19,294 nucleotides of DNA from JBOGGX01 sp050744245 (GCA_050744245.1 JBOGGX010000252.1:1-19294), one strand, 5' to 3'; shown: positions 1 to 8,046, numbered from the stretch's first letter. The notes: a model not told the origin generated them from the letters alone. Translations and numbers: made by a program.

Positions 1-373
1 GCCCAACCCGACCCCGATCGAATGTTCGGTGGATTGTTCCCGTTTTTGGGAACAATCCACGGCAAGTTCGATGGCTCTCTGGCCGTCGGCGGCCAGGTCG
101 GTGGTCCGGCCGGGCCGCGTCCCGGCCAAGACCTCGCCGATCTCCGTGACCGTCTCCGGATCAAGGCCCTGCAACTCGTGGGCACCGGCGGGCGGCGGGT
201 TCTCGACCGCGCCCCGCCACTCCACGAACACCGTCCCGGCCGAGATGGTCGCCGGGTCGAGCTCGGCGCCCCGCGCTCAGGGCCCGGAACCCGTCCGCCA
301 GCTCGACGAACAGTTCCTCGAGGTCGAGCATCGAGGCGACGTCCGCCTCCGTGAGCACCGGCACATCGCCCAT
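1..373 (-). pseudogene. Ornithine cyclodeaminase/mu-crystallin family remnant, internally deleted
   Basis: The ATG at 373 follows a strong GAGGAGG site. The first 37 or so residues (VLTEADVASMLDLEELFVEL, then a GFRALSAGR motif) match the start of the ornithine cyclodeaminase/mu-crystallin family, which are NAD(P)-dependent dehydrogenases or cyclodeaminases. At about 264 the family match moves to another frame and resumes near the C-terminus: ELDPATISAGTVFVEWRG, then AGAHELQG and EIGEVLAGTRPGR. About 180 central residues that should carry most of the Rossmann fold are missing, so the product cannot be an active enzyme. The C-terminal frame stays open to the window edge, but family resemblance fades below about 100. 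It diverges from the SulP gene. The family call is from recognised motifs; deletion versus misassembly is open. Confidence 0.75.
29..60. repeat. Perfect 13-bp inverted repeat with 6-nt loop
   Basis: Positions 29-41 (gtggattgttccc) are the exact reverse complement of 48-60, with loop gttttt at 42-47. The arms are less GC-rich than their surroundings. It lies in the open C-terminal frame of the cyclodeaminase remnant, past the point where family similarity ends, so it may mark foreign sequence, a terminator or an insertion scar. No T-tract follows on either strand. Confidence 0.85.
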
Positions 374-452
374 CTGCTCGATCCTCCTCAGGCCGGGCCG
401 GGGCGGGCCACGATACGCGGCGTAGCTTCTGGCCCGAGTGCCGGAGGACCCA
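374..452. promoter_or_regulatory. Divergent intergenic region with a 7-bp dyad
   Basis: This 79-bp gap separates the divergent starts at 373 (minus) and 453 (plus) and must hold both promoters. CGGGCCA at 404-410 and TGGCCCG at 430-436 form a perfect inverted repeat with a 19-bp spacer, which could be a regulator site. No convincing -35/-10 pair could be assigned. Confidence 0.35.
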
Positions 453-2069
453 ATGACGTCGGCCGAAGCGGGGACACCGGGTTCGATCGCCCACGTCATC
501 GGCGCGTGGATCCCCGGCCTGCGAACGCTCCGGACCTACGAGCGGGCGTGGCTGCGGGGCGACGTCGTGGCCGGGCTCGTGTTGTCCGCGCTGCTGGTCC
601 CGCAGGGAATGGCCTACGCCGAGCTCGCCGGGCTCCCTCCGGTCACCGGCATCTACACCACCCTGGTCGCACTGCTCACCTACGCGGTGTTCGGGCCGTC
701 GCGGATCCTCGTCCTCGGCCCGGACTCGGCGCTCGGGCCGCTCATCCTGGCCGCGCTCCTCCCGTTGGTCGGGGCCGACGGCGATCCCGGCCGGGCCGTC
801 GCCCTGGCCTCGATGCTCGCCCTCGTGATGGGGCTGGTGTGCGTGGTCGCCGGCGTGGCCCGGCTCGGGACGGTCGCCGAGCTGCTGTCGAGACCGGTGC
901 GCATCGGCTACCCCAACGGCATCGCGATCGTTGTCGTGGTCAGCCAGCTCCCCAAGCTCTTCGGGTTCGGCGTCGATGCCGATTCGACGCAGGGCGAAGC
1001 CATCGGCTTCCTGCGAGGTGTCGCCGACGGCGAGACGAACCCGACGGCCCTCGTCAGCGGGCTTCCTCTTCTCTGGCGGTGATCGTCGTCGGCCGACGGA
1101 TCGACCACCGAATCCCCGGCGTGCTCGTGGCCGTGGCCGGGGCCACGCTGGCCGTCAGCCTGTTCGACCTCACCGGCGACGGGATCTCGGTCGTCGGCGT
1201 CGTGCCGGCCGGATTCCCCCGACCACAGTTCCCGTCGGTGGCCATGGACGACGTCGGGCCGCTGCTCGTCGCCGCCGTCGGCATCGCCTTCGTCACCCTG
1301 GCCGACACCACGGCGCTGTCACGGACGTTCGCCCGTAAGGTCGGCGACGATGTCGACCCCAACCAGGAGGTCGTCGGTCTCGGCGCGGCCAACCTGGCGG
1401 CCGGGTTTTCAGCGGCTTTCCCGTCAGCGCCAGCTCGTCCCGCACCGCGGTGGCCTATTCGGCCGGGACCAGGAGCCAACTCACGGGGGTGATCGGTGCG
1501 GCCGCGATCCTCCTCCTCCTGGTCGCCTTCAACGACCTCGTCAGGAATCTGCCCGACGCCGCACTGGGGGCGGATGTCGTCGCCGCCGGGCCTGGCGCCC
1601 CCACCGCGCCGTGCTCGGACGGGTCGGCGATCGCAAGGGCTACCACGACATCACGCGGCATCCCGACGGCAAGCAGATCCCCGGTCCGGTGCTCTACCGT
1701 TTCGACGCGCCGATCTTCTTCGCCAACGCCGACCATTTCCGTCGCCAGATCACGGCGGTCATGGCCGAGGCCCCGCACCCGGTCAGGTGGGTCGTGGTCG
1801 CGGCCGAGCCGGTGAGCGACATCGACACCACCGGGGCCGAGGTGCTGGCCGAGATCCTCGATGAGCTCGAGCCGGTCGGCATCGTTCTCGGCTTCGCCGA
1901 GCTCAAGGACCCGGTGAAGGACCGGCTCCGCCGCTACGGCGTGTACGACCGGATCGGCGACGAGCGGTTCTTCCCGACGCTCGGCACTGCCGTCGCGCAC
2001 TACGTCGGCGTGTCCGGAGTGGCGTGGTCCGACCCGGTCGACGAGGCGACCGGGGCGAGCCCGTCGTGA
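453..2069 (+). pseudogene. SulP family anion transporter with STAS domain, broken
   Basis: SulP proteins carry sulfate, bicarbonate or other anions across the inner membrane and end in a cytoplasmic STAS domain. The ATG at 453 has GGAGG at 443-447. The frame encodes the N-terminal membrane domain, including the hallmark LLVPQGMAYAELAGLPPVTG. Near 1070 the match moves one frame (AVIVVGRRIDHRIPGVLVAV) and near 1410 it moves again (GFPVSASSSRTAVAYSAG). Around 1590 about 55 residues of the last transmembrane segments are absent: NLPDAALGADVV runs straight into AWRPHRAVLGR. The STAS domain (FRFDAPIFFAN-like motif, DIDTTGAEVL) is then intact to the TGA at 2067-2069. The family is clear. As read, no full-length transporter can be made. 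The frame slips could be consensus errors; the missing helices are harder to explain that way. Confidence 0.85.
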
Positions 2070-2500
2070 CCGCCGACCGCAGGTTTCCCTTCGTATTCGA
2101 TCCACCGCTCTTCCCCTTCGGGTTGCCGTTCGGCGTGACCCCGAGCACCGCCCTCGTACTCGTCACCTCCGACGATCTCCACGTTCGGTTCGGCTTGTGG
2201 TCGCTGCACACCGGGCTCGACAACGTCGCCGGGGCCGAGCGGACGGGCCCCTATCGGCCGTGGCGGGTGGCCGGCCCCGCCCGCCTGTCGCTGACCGACC
2301 GCGGTCTCACCTTCGCCACCAACACGCGGGCCGGGGTCTGCATCTGCTTCCACCGACCGGTTCGGCCGGTGCCACCGTTTCCGCTGCTGCGCCATCCGGC
2401 CCTGACCGTCACCGTCGCCGACCCCAACGGTCTGGTCGAGCTCCTCGCCTCGGTCGTGGACCGGCCGATGGAGCGACCGATGAGTTCGAGCGGCGCCTGA
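2066..2500 (+). CDS. Conserved actinobacterial protein of unknown function
   Basis: The product is about 144 residues. The GTG at 2066 overlaps the SulP stop (GTGA), which suggests translational coupling and favours this start. Conserved-looking blocks are RFPFVFDPP near the start, PFGVTPSTALV, VRFGLWSL, then GLTFATNTRAGVCICF and LLRHPALTVTVADP. I recognise this as a small family common in Actinobacteria, with no function I can name. It has no membrane helix, signal peptide or catalytic motif. The alternation of short hydrophobic strands suggests a small beta-rich cytoplasmic fold (inference). It is intact although the gene it overlaps is broken. Confidence 0.8.
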   Translation: MTADRRFPFVFDPPLFPFGLPFGVTPSTALVLVTSDDLHVRFGLWSLHTGLDNVAGAERTGPYRPWRVAGPARLSLTDRGLTFATNTRAGVCICFHRPVRPVPPFPLLRHPALTVTVADPNGLVELLASVVDRPMERPMSSSGA

Positions 2501-2549
2501 CGTTTTGTTCGGTGTGACGTATTGGAGCCGCCGGAGAGGAGAACAGGCG

Positions 2550-3263
2550 ATGGCCACCTTTGTCCTGATCCATGGGGCCGGTTCGAGCTCGTGGTACTGG
2601 CACCTCGTCGCGCCGGAGCTGGTCGACAGGGGCCATGACGTGGTTGCCGTCGATCTGCCCTGCGACGACGACGCCGCCGGGCTGTCGGAGTATGCCGACG
2701 TGGTGGTCGAGGCCATCGGCGACCGCCCCGACCTGGTGCTGGTCGCGCAGTCGATGGCGGGGTTCACCGCCCCGCTGGTAGGCGAGCGGCGGCCGGTCGA
2801 CCTCATCGTGCTGGTGGCGGCGATGGTGCCGGCTCCGGGCGAGACGCCGGCGGACTGGTGGACCAACACGGGTCACGCCCAGGCGAGACGGGAGCAGGCC
2901 ACGCTCGACGGGCGAGCGCCAGACGACGACGACCCGGTGACCCTCTTCCTCCACGATCTCCCGCCCGACGTCGTGGCCGAATCTGCGCATCACATTCGGG
3001 AACAGTCGTGGACCCCGTTCGAGAAGCCGTGGCCGCTCGAGGCCTGGCCGGCGGTCCCCACCAGGTTCCTGCTCTGCCGGGACGACCGCTTCTTCCCCGC
3101 CTCCTTCCTGCGGCGGGTCGTGCGGGAACGCCTCGGCATCACGCCCGACGAGATGGACGGCGGTCACCTGCCCGCTCTCGGCCGGCCGAAGGAGCTGGCC
3201 GAGCGGCTGGCGGCCTACGAGGCCGAGCGGTCGCGTCCTGCGGTCAGCGGGGCCGAAACCTGA
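2550..3263 (+). CDS. Alpha/beta-fold hydrolase (esterase-like)
   Basis: The product is 237 residues, a normal length. The ATG at 2550 follows a GGAGAGGAG site; an upstream in-frame start at 2505 has no comparable site. The fold markers are present: oxyanion strand VLIHGAGSSSWYWH near residues 6-18, nucleophile elbow AQSMAG with Ser68, and a histidine in GGHLPAL (His206). The acid is probably one of the aspartates in CRDDRFFP. The elbow is the A-x-S-x-A/G variant rather than the textbook G-x-S-x-G, as in the plant methylesterase-like subgroup. It is a soluble cytoplasmic hydrolase of unknown substrate. It converges on the oxidoreductase-like gene on the opposite strand, and their 3' ends overlap by about 20 bp. 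Confidence 0.9.
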   Translation: MATFVLIHGAGSSSWYWHLVAPELVDRGHDVVAVDLPCDDDAAGLSEYADVVVEAIGDRPDLVLVAQSMAGFTAPLVGERRPVDLIVLVAAMVPAPGETPADWWTNTGHAQARREQATLDGRAPDDDDPVTLFLHDLPPDVVAESAHHIREQSWTPFEKPWPLEAWPAVPTRFLLCRDDRFFPASFLRRVVRERLGITPDEMDGGHLPALGRPKELAERLAAYEAERSRPAVSGAET

Positions 3264-3656
3264 AGCTGGTCTGGCGTAGTCGCCCTTGCGGAAGGCCAGG
3301 ACCTTGGTGGAGCCGACCTCGAACACGAGGGCCCGAGCAGCCGGTTCCTGGTGGAACGCACCGTCACGGACGGTGAAGCGCCAGTCCGGCCCGTGCTTCG
3401 CCACGTAGGAGTCGGCGATGCGACGCAGCCTGGCATCGTCGGTCACCCGCACCGCGGCCCCCTCGAGCACCAGGTCGAGACCGGCCTTCGTGTTGCAGCC
3501 CGTCGTCAGGACGGTCTTCGGGTTCTGCTCGAGGTTTCTCGCCTTCGGCTCGCTCGGGCCGGTGCAGAAGCACAAGGCGTCATCGTCCCAGACGGCGATG
3601 AGCGCTGTGACGTGCGGTCGTCCGTCGGTCCGCACGGTCGAGATCCAGTACGTCAA
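3244..3656 (-). pseudogene. Pyridoxamine 5'-phosphate oxidase-like/F420-type split-barrel protein, frameshifted at its end
   Basis: The sequence shows the split beta-barrel motif series WISTVRTDGRPHVTALIAVW, LCFCTGPSEPKARNL and LTTGCN, then ALVFEVGSTKVLAFRKGDYA. These proteins bind FMN, F420 or haem and reduce small substrates. The reading frame starts at a TTG (3656) behind GGAG, and lacks the 20-35 residues usually found before the TYW motif. Near 3273 the frame runs on across the hydrolase gene. One extra C there would give GDYAQTSFRF, the usual family ending, and a stop at 3246-3244. A one-base deletion, real or a consensus error, is the simplest explanation. The start lies only about 24 bp from the divergent VOC gene. 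Confidence 0.75.
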
Positions 3657-3679
3657 GGAACTCCGTAGGGTGTACGGTG

Positions 3680-4401
3680 ATGGCAGTGGCCGGCGAGCTC
3701 ATGTTCCCGATCTTCCCCTGCCGGGACCTCGACGAGTCGATTCCGTTCTGCGAGGCGATCGGCTTCGACTGCTCGTACCGGCAGCGGCGGCCAACCCGTA
3801 CGCGGTCGTCGTCCGGGACGACATCCAGATCCATCTCTTCGGACTCGACGACTTCGATCCGGCGGCGTCCCACGGCAACGTCATCATCGTGGTGCCCGAT
3901 CCCGACGGGCTCTACCAGGCCTTCGCCGCCGGGCTGAGGCACCGCTACGGCAGGTTGCCGTCGAGTGGGATCCCCCGCATCCTCCGCCCGCGCCGGCGGC
4001 TGGGAACGGTGCGGGGGTTCAGCGTGGTCAACCCGGGCGGCAACTGGCTCAGGATCCCCAGGCTGCGCGACACCGAGGAGGACGCCCCGTCAACCCAGGG
4101 TCACCGGCCTGGCCGGGTGATCGACCACGCCGCCGGGCTGGGCGACGCCAAGGGCGACAATGTCGCGGCCATGGAGATCCTGGTCAACGGTCTGGCCCGG
4201 TTCCCCGACGCGTCCGCCGTCGACCGGGTGCAGGCCCTGGTCTACCACGCCGAGCTCGCGATCCGAATGGACGATCAGGCCCGGGCCGAGGCCTCGCTCC
4301 AGGACGCCAAGGCCGTGGCCATCGACCTGACCGACGACGAGCGGGCCTCGACCCTCGACGAGGTCGCCCATGCAAAGGAATTGGTACGCGGCGCCGGCTG
4401 A
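3680..4401 (+). pseudogene. VOC (glyoxalase/bleomycin-resistance fold) protein with C-terminal extension, one frameshift
   Basis: The N-terminal frame (ATG at 3680 or 3701) encodes MFPIFPCRDLDESIPFCEAI, a typical opening VOC module. Near 3793 the match moves by one frame and continues as NPYAVVVRDDIQIHLFG, then VRGFSVVNPGGNWLR. After the VOC domain comes an extension of about 100 residues, helical by composition and rich in Ala and Asp, ending at 4401. I recall this VOC plus helical tail layout from actinobacterial proteins. Restoring one base gives about 240 residues, so a sequencing error or very recent mutation is plausible. The substrate is unknown. The TTG start of drrA follows 38 bp later. 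Confidence 0.75.
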
Positions 4402-4439
4402 GACAGAATCAACGGCTCAACATCGAGGAGGGATCGTCC

Positions 4440-5456
4440 TTGACCGACATCATCGAGGCGCACGGGCTGGTCAAGCGGTACAAGGAGGTGGTTGCCCTCG
4501 ACGGGCTCGACCTCCTCGTGCCTGAGGGAACGGTGCTCGGCCTGCTCGGACCGAACGGGGCGGGCAAGACCACGGCGGTGTCGATCCTCACCACGCTGCT
4601 CGAGCCGGACGCGGGGACCGCGACCGTCGCCGGCTTCGACGTCCTCAAGCAGCCCCAGGAGGTGAGGAAGCGGATCGGACTGTCGGGCCAGTACGCGGCC
4701 GTCGACGAACACCTCACCGGGTTCGAGAACCTCGACATGATCGGCCGGCTCTACTGGTTGGGGCGCCAGCGTTCACGCGAGCGCGCCCGCGAGCTGCTCG
4801 ATCGGTTCGACCTGGCCGACGCCGGTGACCGCCCGGTCAAGACCTACTCGGGCGGCATGCGACGCCGCCTTGACCTGGCCGGGGCGCTGGTGGCCGAGCC
4901 ACCCGTCCTCTTCCTTGACGAACCGACCACCGGCCTCGACATCCGCAGCCGCGCCAGCCTGTGGGACGTGATCCGCGAGCTGGTCGGCCGGGGCGCCACC
5001 TTGATGCTGACGACCCAATACCTCGAGGAGGCCGACGTGCTCGCCGATGAGATCCTCGTGATCGACCACGGTCGGGCCATCGCCCACGGCACCTCCGATC
5101 AGCTCAAGAGCGAGGTCGGCGGCGAACGGATCGAGGTCACCGTGGCCGAGATCGAGACGGTGCCCGCCGCCCAGTCGGTGCTCGCCCAGCTCGCCGTGGG
5201 TGAGATACAGATCAGCGATCATGGCCGCAGCCTGACCGCACCGATCACCGGCGGCGCCGCGGTGCTCACCGCCGCGCTGCGACAGCTCGACGACCAGGGT
5301 GTCGCGCTGCAGGACGTCGGGTTGCGCCGACCGACGCTCGACGACGTCTTCCTGGCGCTCACCGGTCACCACGCCGAAGATGAGGAGGCGCAACCAAACG
5401 GCGACGGCGCCGCCGAGTCGATTGGCGATGGCAAGCGAAGGAGGGCCGACCGATGA
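4440..5456 (+). CDS. drrA: ABC transporter ATP-binding protein, DrrA (daunorubicin resistance) family
   Basis: The product is 338 residues. The TTG start lies behind GAGGAGGG at about 4425. The ATPase motifs are in order: Walker A GPNGAGKTT (37-45), Q-loop glutamine near residue 84, signature YSGGM (136-140) and Walker B VLFLDEPTTGLD (156-167). The H-loop position carries Gln193 in LTTQYLEEAD rather than histidine, a known trait of the DrrA subgroup. The C-terminal region ends with RRPTLDDVFLALTG, typical of DrrA, plus a hydrophilic tail. It should energise export of drugs or lipids at the inner membrane with the permease it overlaps (ATGA at 5453-5456). The substrate cannot be read from sequence, and no biosynthetic cluster is visible nearby. 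Confidence 0.95.
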   Translation: MTDIIEAHGLVKRYKEVVALDGLDLLVPEGTVLGLLGPNGAGKTTAVSILTTLLEPDAGTATVAGFDVLKQPQEVRKRIGLSGQYAAVDEHLTGFENLDMIGRLYWLGRQRSRERARELLDRFDLADAGDRPVKTYSGGMRRRLDLAGALVAEPPVLFLDEPTTGLDIRSRASLWDVIRELVGRGATLMLTTQYLEEADVLADEILVIDHGRAIAHGTSDQLKSEVGGERIEVTVAEIETVPAAQSVLAQLAVGEIQISDHGRSLTAPITGGAAVLTAALRQLDDQGVALQDVGLRRPTLDDVFLALTGHHAEDEEAQPNGDGAAESIGDGKRRRADR

Positions 5457-6253
5457 GCGTCGTGAGGGTCTTCGCCGACGGCTCGGTCGTCGCCAAGCGC
5501 AACGTCATCAAGATCAAGCGGGTGCCGGAGGTGCTCGTCTTCGTCCTCCTGTCGCCGATCATGTTCGTGCTGCTGTTCGCCCTGGTGTTCGGCAACTCGA
5601 TCGACATTCCTGGCGGCGACTACCGCGCGTTCCTGATCGCCGGCATCTTCGCCCAGACCTGCCTGTTCGGTGCGACGTTCACCGGGGCCGGGTTGGCCGA
5701 CGACATGCAGAAGGGCATCATCGACCGGTTCAAGTCGCTCCCGATGGCGCGCTCGGCCGTGGTGATGGGCCGCACCGCGAGCGACGTGATCTACAACGTG
5801 ATCTCGCTGCTGATCATGTCGCTGACCGGACTGCTGGTCGGCTGGGGGATCCACAGCTCGGTCCAGGACGCCGTGCTCGGCTACGTCCTGCTGCTGTTGT
5901 TCGCCTATGCCTTCTCGTGGGTGATGGCCTACGTCGGTCTCCTGGTGCCCAGCGTCGAGGTGATCAACAACGCGTCGTTCATGGTGATCTTTCCGCTCAC
6001 GTTCATCGCCAACACCTTTGTCCCGGCCGAGAACCTCCCCGGCCCGCTCCGGACGTTCGCCGAGTGGAACCCGGTCTCGTCGGTCACCCAGGCGGCCCGT
6101 GAGCTGTTCGGCAACATCCCGCCGGGCACGCCGGAACCGACGGCATGGCCGCTCGAGAACCCGGTGATCTACACGCTGATCTGGATCGTCCTGCTCATCG
6201 CCGTCTTCGCACCGCTCTCGGTCCGCCAGTACAAGCGATCGAAGCACCGCTGA
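5453..6253 (+). CDS. drrB: ABC-2 type permease, DrrB family
   Basis: The product is 266 residues with about six hydrophobic segments, near residues 27-48, 60-82, 115-132, 142-166, 174-194 and 240-258. Family landmarks are GIIDRFKSLPMARSAVVMGR and an AEWNPVSSVTQAARELFG motif before the last helix. It is the membrane partner of the preceding ATPase, and the ATGA overlap implies coupled translation. It probably forms a homodimer exporting an amphipathic drug or lipid. A strong hairpin lies 34 bp past the stop. Both genes are intact, unlike many around them, so the exporter is probably functional. Confidence 0.95.
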   Translation: MSVVRVFADGSVVAKRNVIKIKRVPEVLVFVLLSPIMFVLLFALVFGNSIDIPGGDYRAFLIAGIFAQTCLFGATFTGAGLADDMQKGIIDRFKSLPMARSAVVMGRTASDVIYNVISLLIMSLTGLLVGWGIHSSVQDAVLGYVLLLLFAYAFSWVMAYVGLLVPSVEVINNASFMVIFPLTFIANTFVPAENLPGPLRTFAEWNPVSSVTQAARELFGNIPPGTPEPTAWPLENPVIYTLIWIVLLIAVFAPLSVRQYKRSKHR

Positions 6254-6458
6254 CCGCACTGCGGTAGCGGTACGCGGTGGGATGCATCCGGGGCCCGGTC
6301 CGCGATCGGACCGAGCCCCGGGATCGAGCCGGCCTGAGGTTGTCGACCGTGATCCGCCCCAACGTGCCTCGACGGGCGCGCTCCTCGGCCGAGGCCGGCC
6401 GGCCGGTGGCCAACGCCAGCCCGGCCACGACGGCGCCGACGATCAGTGCTCTCATCAT
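6195..6458 (-). CDS. Possible small secreted protein
   Basis: The tandem ATGs at 6458 and 6455 are preceded by GAGAGGAG at good spacing. The first 23 or so residues look like a Sec signal peptide: MMRALIVGAVVAGLALATG, then a PASA-EE cleavage-like site. The rest is arginine-rich and unlike any family I know. It runs through the hairpin at 6288-6321 and overlaps the end of drrB by 59 bp, so the 3' part may not be authentic: the true gene may be truncated or frame-shifted. The start and signal are the supported part. No other gene is seen in 6254-6639. Confidence 0.35.
   Translation of the reverse strand: MMRALIVGAVVAGLALATGRPASAEERARRGTLGRITVDNLRPARSRGSVRSRTGPRMHPTAYRYRSAVSGASIACTGGPRAVRRRR
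6288..6321 (+). terminator. Strong GC hairpin after drrB
   Basis: Arms 6288-6301 (ccggggcccggtcc) and 6308-6321 pair over 14 positions with one mismatch around a 6-nt loop. There is no T-run, as is common for high-GC terminators. It lies 34 bp after the drrB stop. It could also serve the minus strand. Confidence 0.6.
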
Positions 6459-6639
6459 CTGGATGCTCCTCTCCGCGGCCGTCGCCCGGCCTGAACGGGT
6501 GGTCTCGTTGTCTTGAGGCGCGTCCGCCGTCGCCGTGAGAGCGCGGTGAGACACGGGTGAGATCCTTGCCATCGCGCTCGGCCGGGGCCTCGGCTCGTCC
6601 CAGCACGGCGACGGAACGGGTCGGTAGGGTCGTCCGGCG

Positions 6640-7305
6640 ATGGCGACGGGTGCGGACGACGGTCGACCCGGAGGCATGAACCGACCCTGGTTCGCCCGTC
6701 TCCTGGCCCGGGCATCCGAGATCGAGGCCCGCAAGGGTGGCGCGGCGCACCGCCGGCGGTTGCTGGCGGGCCTGGAGGGGCGGGTGGTCGAGGTCGGCGC
6801 CGGCACGGGCAACAACTTCGCCCACTATCCGGACGCCGTGACCCAGGTGGTGGCGGTCGAGCCCGAGGCGAACCTGCGGGCCATGGCCTCGGCTGCCGCT
6901 CGGGCGGCGCCGGTGCCGGTACAGATGCTCGCGGCCTTCGCGGAGGACCTGCCCGCCCCGGACGGGTCGATGGATGCGGCCGTGGTGGCCGGGGTCCTGT
7001 GCCGCGTCCCCGACCAGGCCAGGGTGCTGGCCGAGCTGCGGCGGGTCCTGCGGCCCCGCGGTCAGCTGCGGTTCTACGAACACGTCGCCGCCCGCAACGC
7101 GGTGGCGGCGGGCGTCCAGAACGGACTGGCCGCCACCGTCTGGCCGCGGGTGATGGGCGGGTGCCACCCGAACCGCCACACCGAGGCGAGCATCTCGGCC
7201 GCCGGATTCGACATCGAGCACTGCGAGCGGTTCACCTCTCGTCCGACGATGCTGTCGCTACCGGTGGCGCCGCGGATCCTCGGCCGGGCCCGCAGCCGCC
7301 GCTAG
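6640..7305 (+). CDS. Class I SAM-dependent methyltransferase (METTL7/UbiE-like)
   Basis: The product is 221 residues. Motif I is VVEVGAGTGNNF (49-60), followed by VVAVEPEANLRAMA with the acidic residue that contacts the SAM ribose. Motif IV is near AAVVAGVLCRVPD, then the post-motif VLAELRRVLRPRGQLRFYEH. The C-terminal part (GGCHPNRHTEASISAAGF, then a CERF motif) is typical of the METTL7-like subgroup. ATG 6640 was chosen; ATG 6676 has its GGAGG too close. The acceptor is unknown, with a small molecule more likely than a macromolecule (inference). It is on the same strand as the phosphatase gene 43 bp downstream. Confidence 0.88.
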   Translation: MATGADDGRPGGMNRPWFARLLARASEIEARKGGAAHRRRLLAGLEGRVVEVGAGTGNNFAHYPDAVTQVVAVEPEANLRAMASAAARAAPVPVQMLAAFAEDLPAPDGSMDAAVVAGVLCRVPDQARVLAELRRVLRPRGQLRFYEHVAARNAVAAGVQNGLAATVWPRVMGGCHPNRHTEASISAAGFDIEHCERFTSRPTMLSLPVAPRILGRARSRR

Positions 7306-7348
7306 GTAGCCAAGTTGGACACGGGTAGGTCTCCCAGGAGGTCGACAC

Positions 7349-7810
7349 ATGCTGCTGTTCCTCGTTCAGCACGGTGCAGCCACGAACGAGGCCGAGGATC
7401 CCGACCGACCGCTCACCGATCGCGGCGTGACCGATGTTCGGTGGGTGGCCGGCGCGGCCACCGATGCCGGGCTCGTCACCGTCGACCGCGTGATCCACTC
7501 GGGCAAGACCCGCGCTCGGCAGACGGCCGAGCTGTGGGGCGAGGCCCTGGCCGTCGGCGTCGATGAGGCCGACGGCCTGGCCCCGCTCGACGATCCGGCG
7601 ATCTGGGCGGCTCGGCTGGCGCGGGCGGATTGGCCCGAGCGCTCGATGCTCGTCGGCCATCTGCCCCATCTGGCTCGCCTCGCCGGTCTGCTGGTGATCG
7701 GCGATCCCGAACGCGAGCCGATCGCCTTCCGCCCGGGTGGGCTGGTAGGCCTGGAGGCCGGCGCCTCCGGCTGGTCGGTGGGGTTGGTGCTGCCGCCCCC
7801 GCAGGCGTGA
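7349..7810 (+). CDS. sixA: SixA-type phosphohistidine phosphatase (histidine phosphatase superfamily)
   Basis: The product is 153 residues, as usual for SixA. AGGAGG lies 8 bp before the ATG. The N-terminal motif is LVQHGAA, with nucleophile His8 and Gln7 in place of the usual Arg of RHG; this QHG form occurs in a subset of SixA-like proteins. RARQTAEL supplies the phosphate-binding Arg55, and VGHLPHLARL supplies the second His (104). SixA enzymes remove phosphate from phosphohistidine, including that of phosphorelay or PTS proteins. No such partner is encoded here, so the target is unknown. Confidence 0.9.
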   Translation: MLLFLVQHGAATNEAEDPDRPLTDRGVTDVRWVAGAATDAGLVTVDRVIHSGKTRARQTAELWGEALAVGVDEADGLAPLDDPAIWAARLARADWPERSMLVGHLPHLARLAGLLVIGDPEREPIAFRPGGLVGLEAGASGWSVGLVLPPPQA

Positions 7811-7821
7811 CCCGCCCTTGC

Positions 7822-8029
7822 TCAGCCGGCCGCCTGGACCGGGGCTTCGATGCGGGACCTGAGGTGCCGACCCGTCAACGAGTGGTCGGCGGCCGCCAGC
7901 TCGGCCGGGTGCCCTCGAACACGACCCGCCCGCCGTCGTGGCCGGCACCGGGCCCGAGATCGATCACCCAGTCGGCTCGGGCGACGATGTCGAGGTTGTG
8001 CTCGATCACGATGACCGTGCGGCCCCGAA
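7822..8029 (-). pseudogene. C-terminal remnant of a UvrA-like ABC ATPase
   Basis: The minus strand encodes GRTVIVIEHNLDIVARADWV, then IDLGPGAGHDGGRVVFEGT. This is the H-loop and final segment of UvrA and its drug-resistance paralogues. An in-frame stop lies at 8039-8037 just upstream, and everything N-terminal (over 700 residues in UvrA) is absent. At about 7890 the frame slips: restoring one C would give GTPAELAAADHSLTGRHL and a stop at 7824-7822, the usual ending. The fragment meets an SDR fragment from the opposite strand at about 8035. Confidence 0.8.
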
Positions 8030-8046
8030 CCGCCCTCTACACAATG

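Noticed and set aside
29..1492. Long plus-strand open frame of 487 codons
   Set aside because: It overlaps the cyclodeaminase remnant antisense and SulP out of frame; only its stretch from about 1066 to 1410 is real, as a shifted part of SulP. High GC makes long shadow frames common.
2409..3243. Extension of the minus-strand oxidoreductase frame across the hydrolase gene
   Set aside because: It has no family similarity and is fully antisense to a clear gene; it is explained by a one-base slip near 3273.
4440..5456. Gln in place of the H-loop His in the ATPase as an inactivating change
   Set aside because: This substitution is usual in DrrA-type ATPases.
5366..6259. 297-codon minus-strand open frame opposite drrA/drrB
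   Set aside because: It is a shadow of the well-supported permease, with low-complexity Arg/Asp/His composition and no ribosome site.
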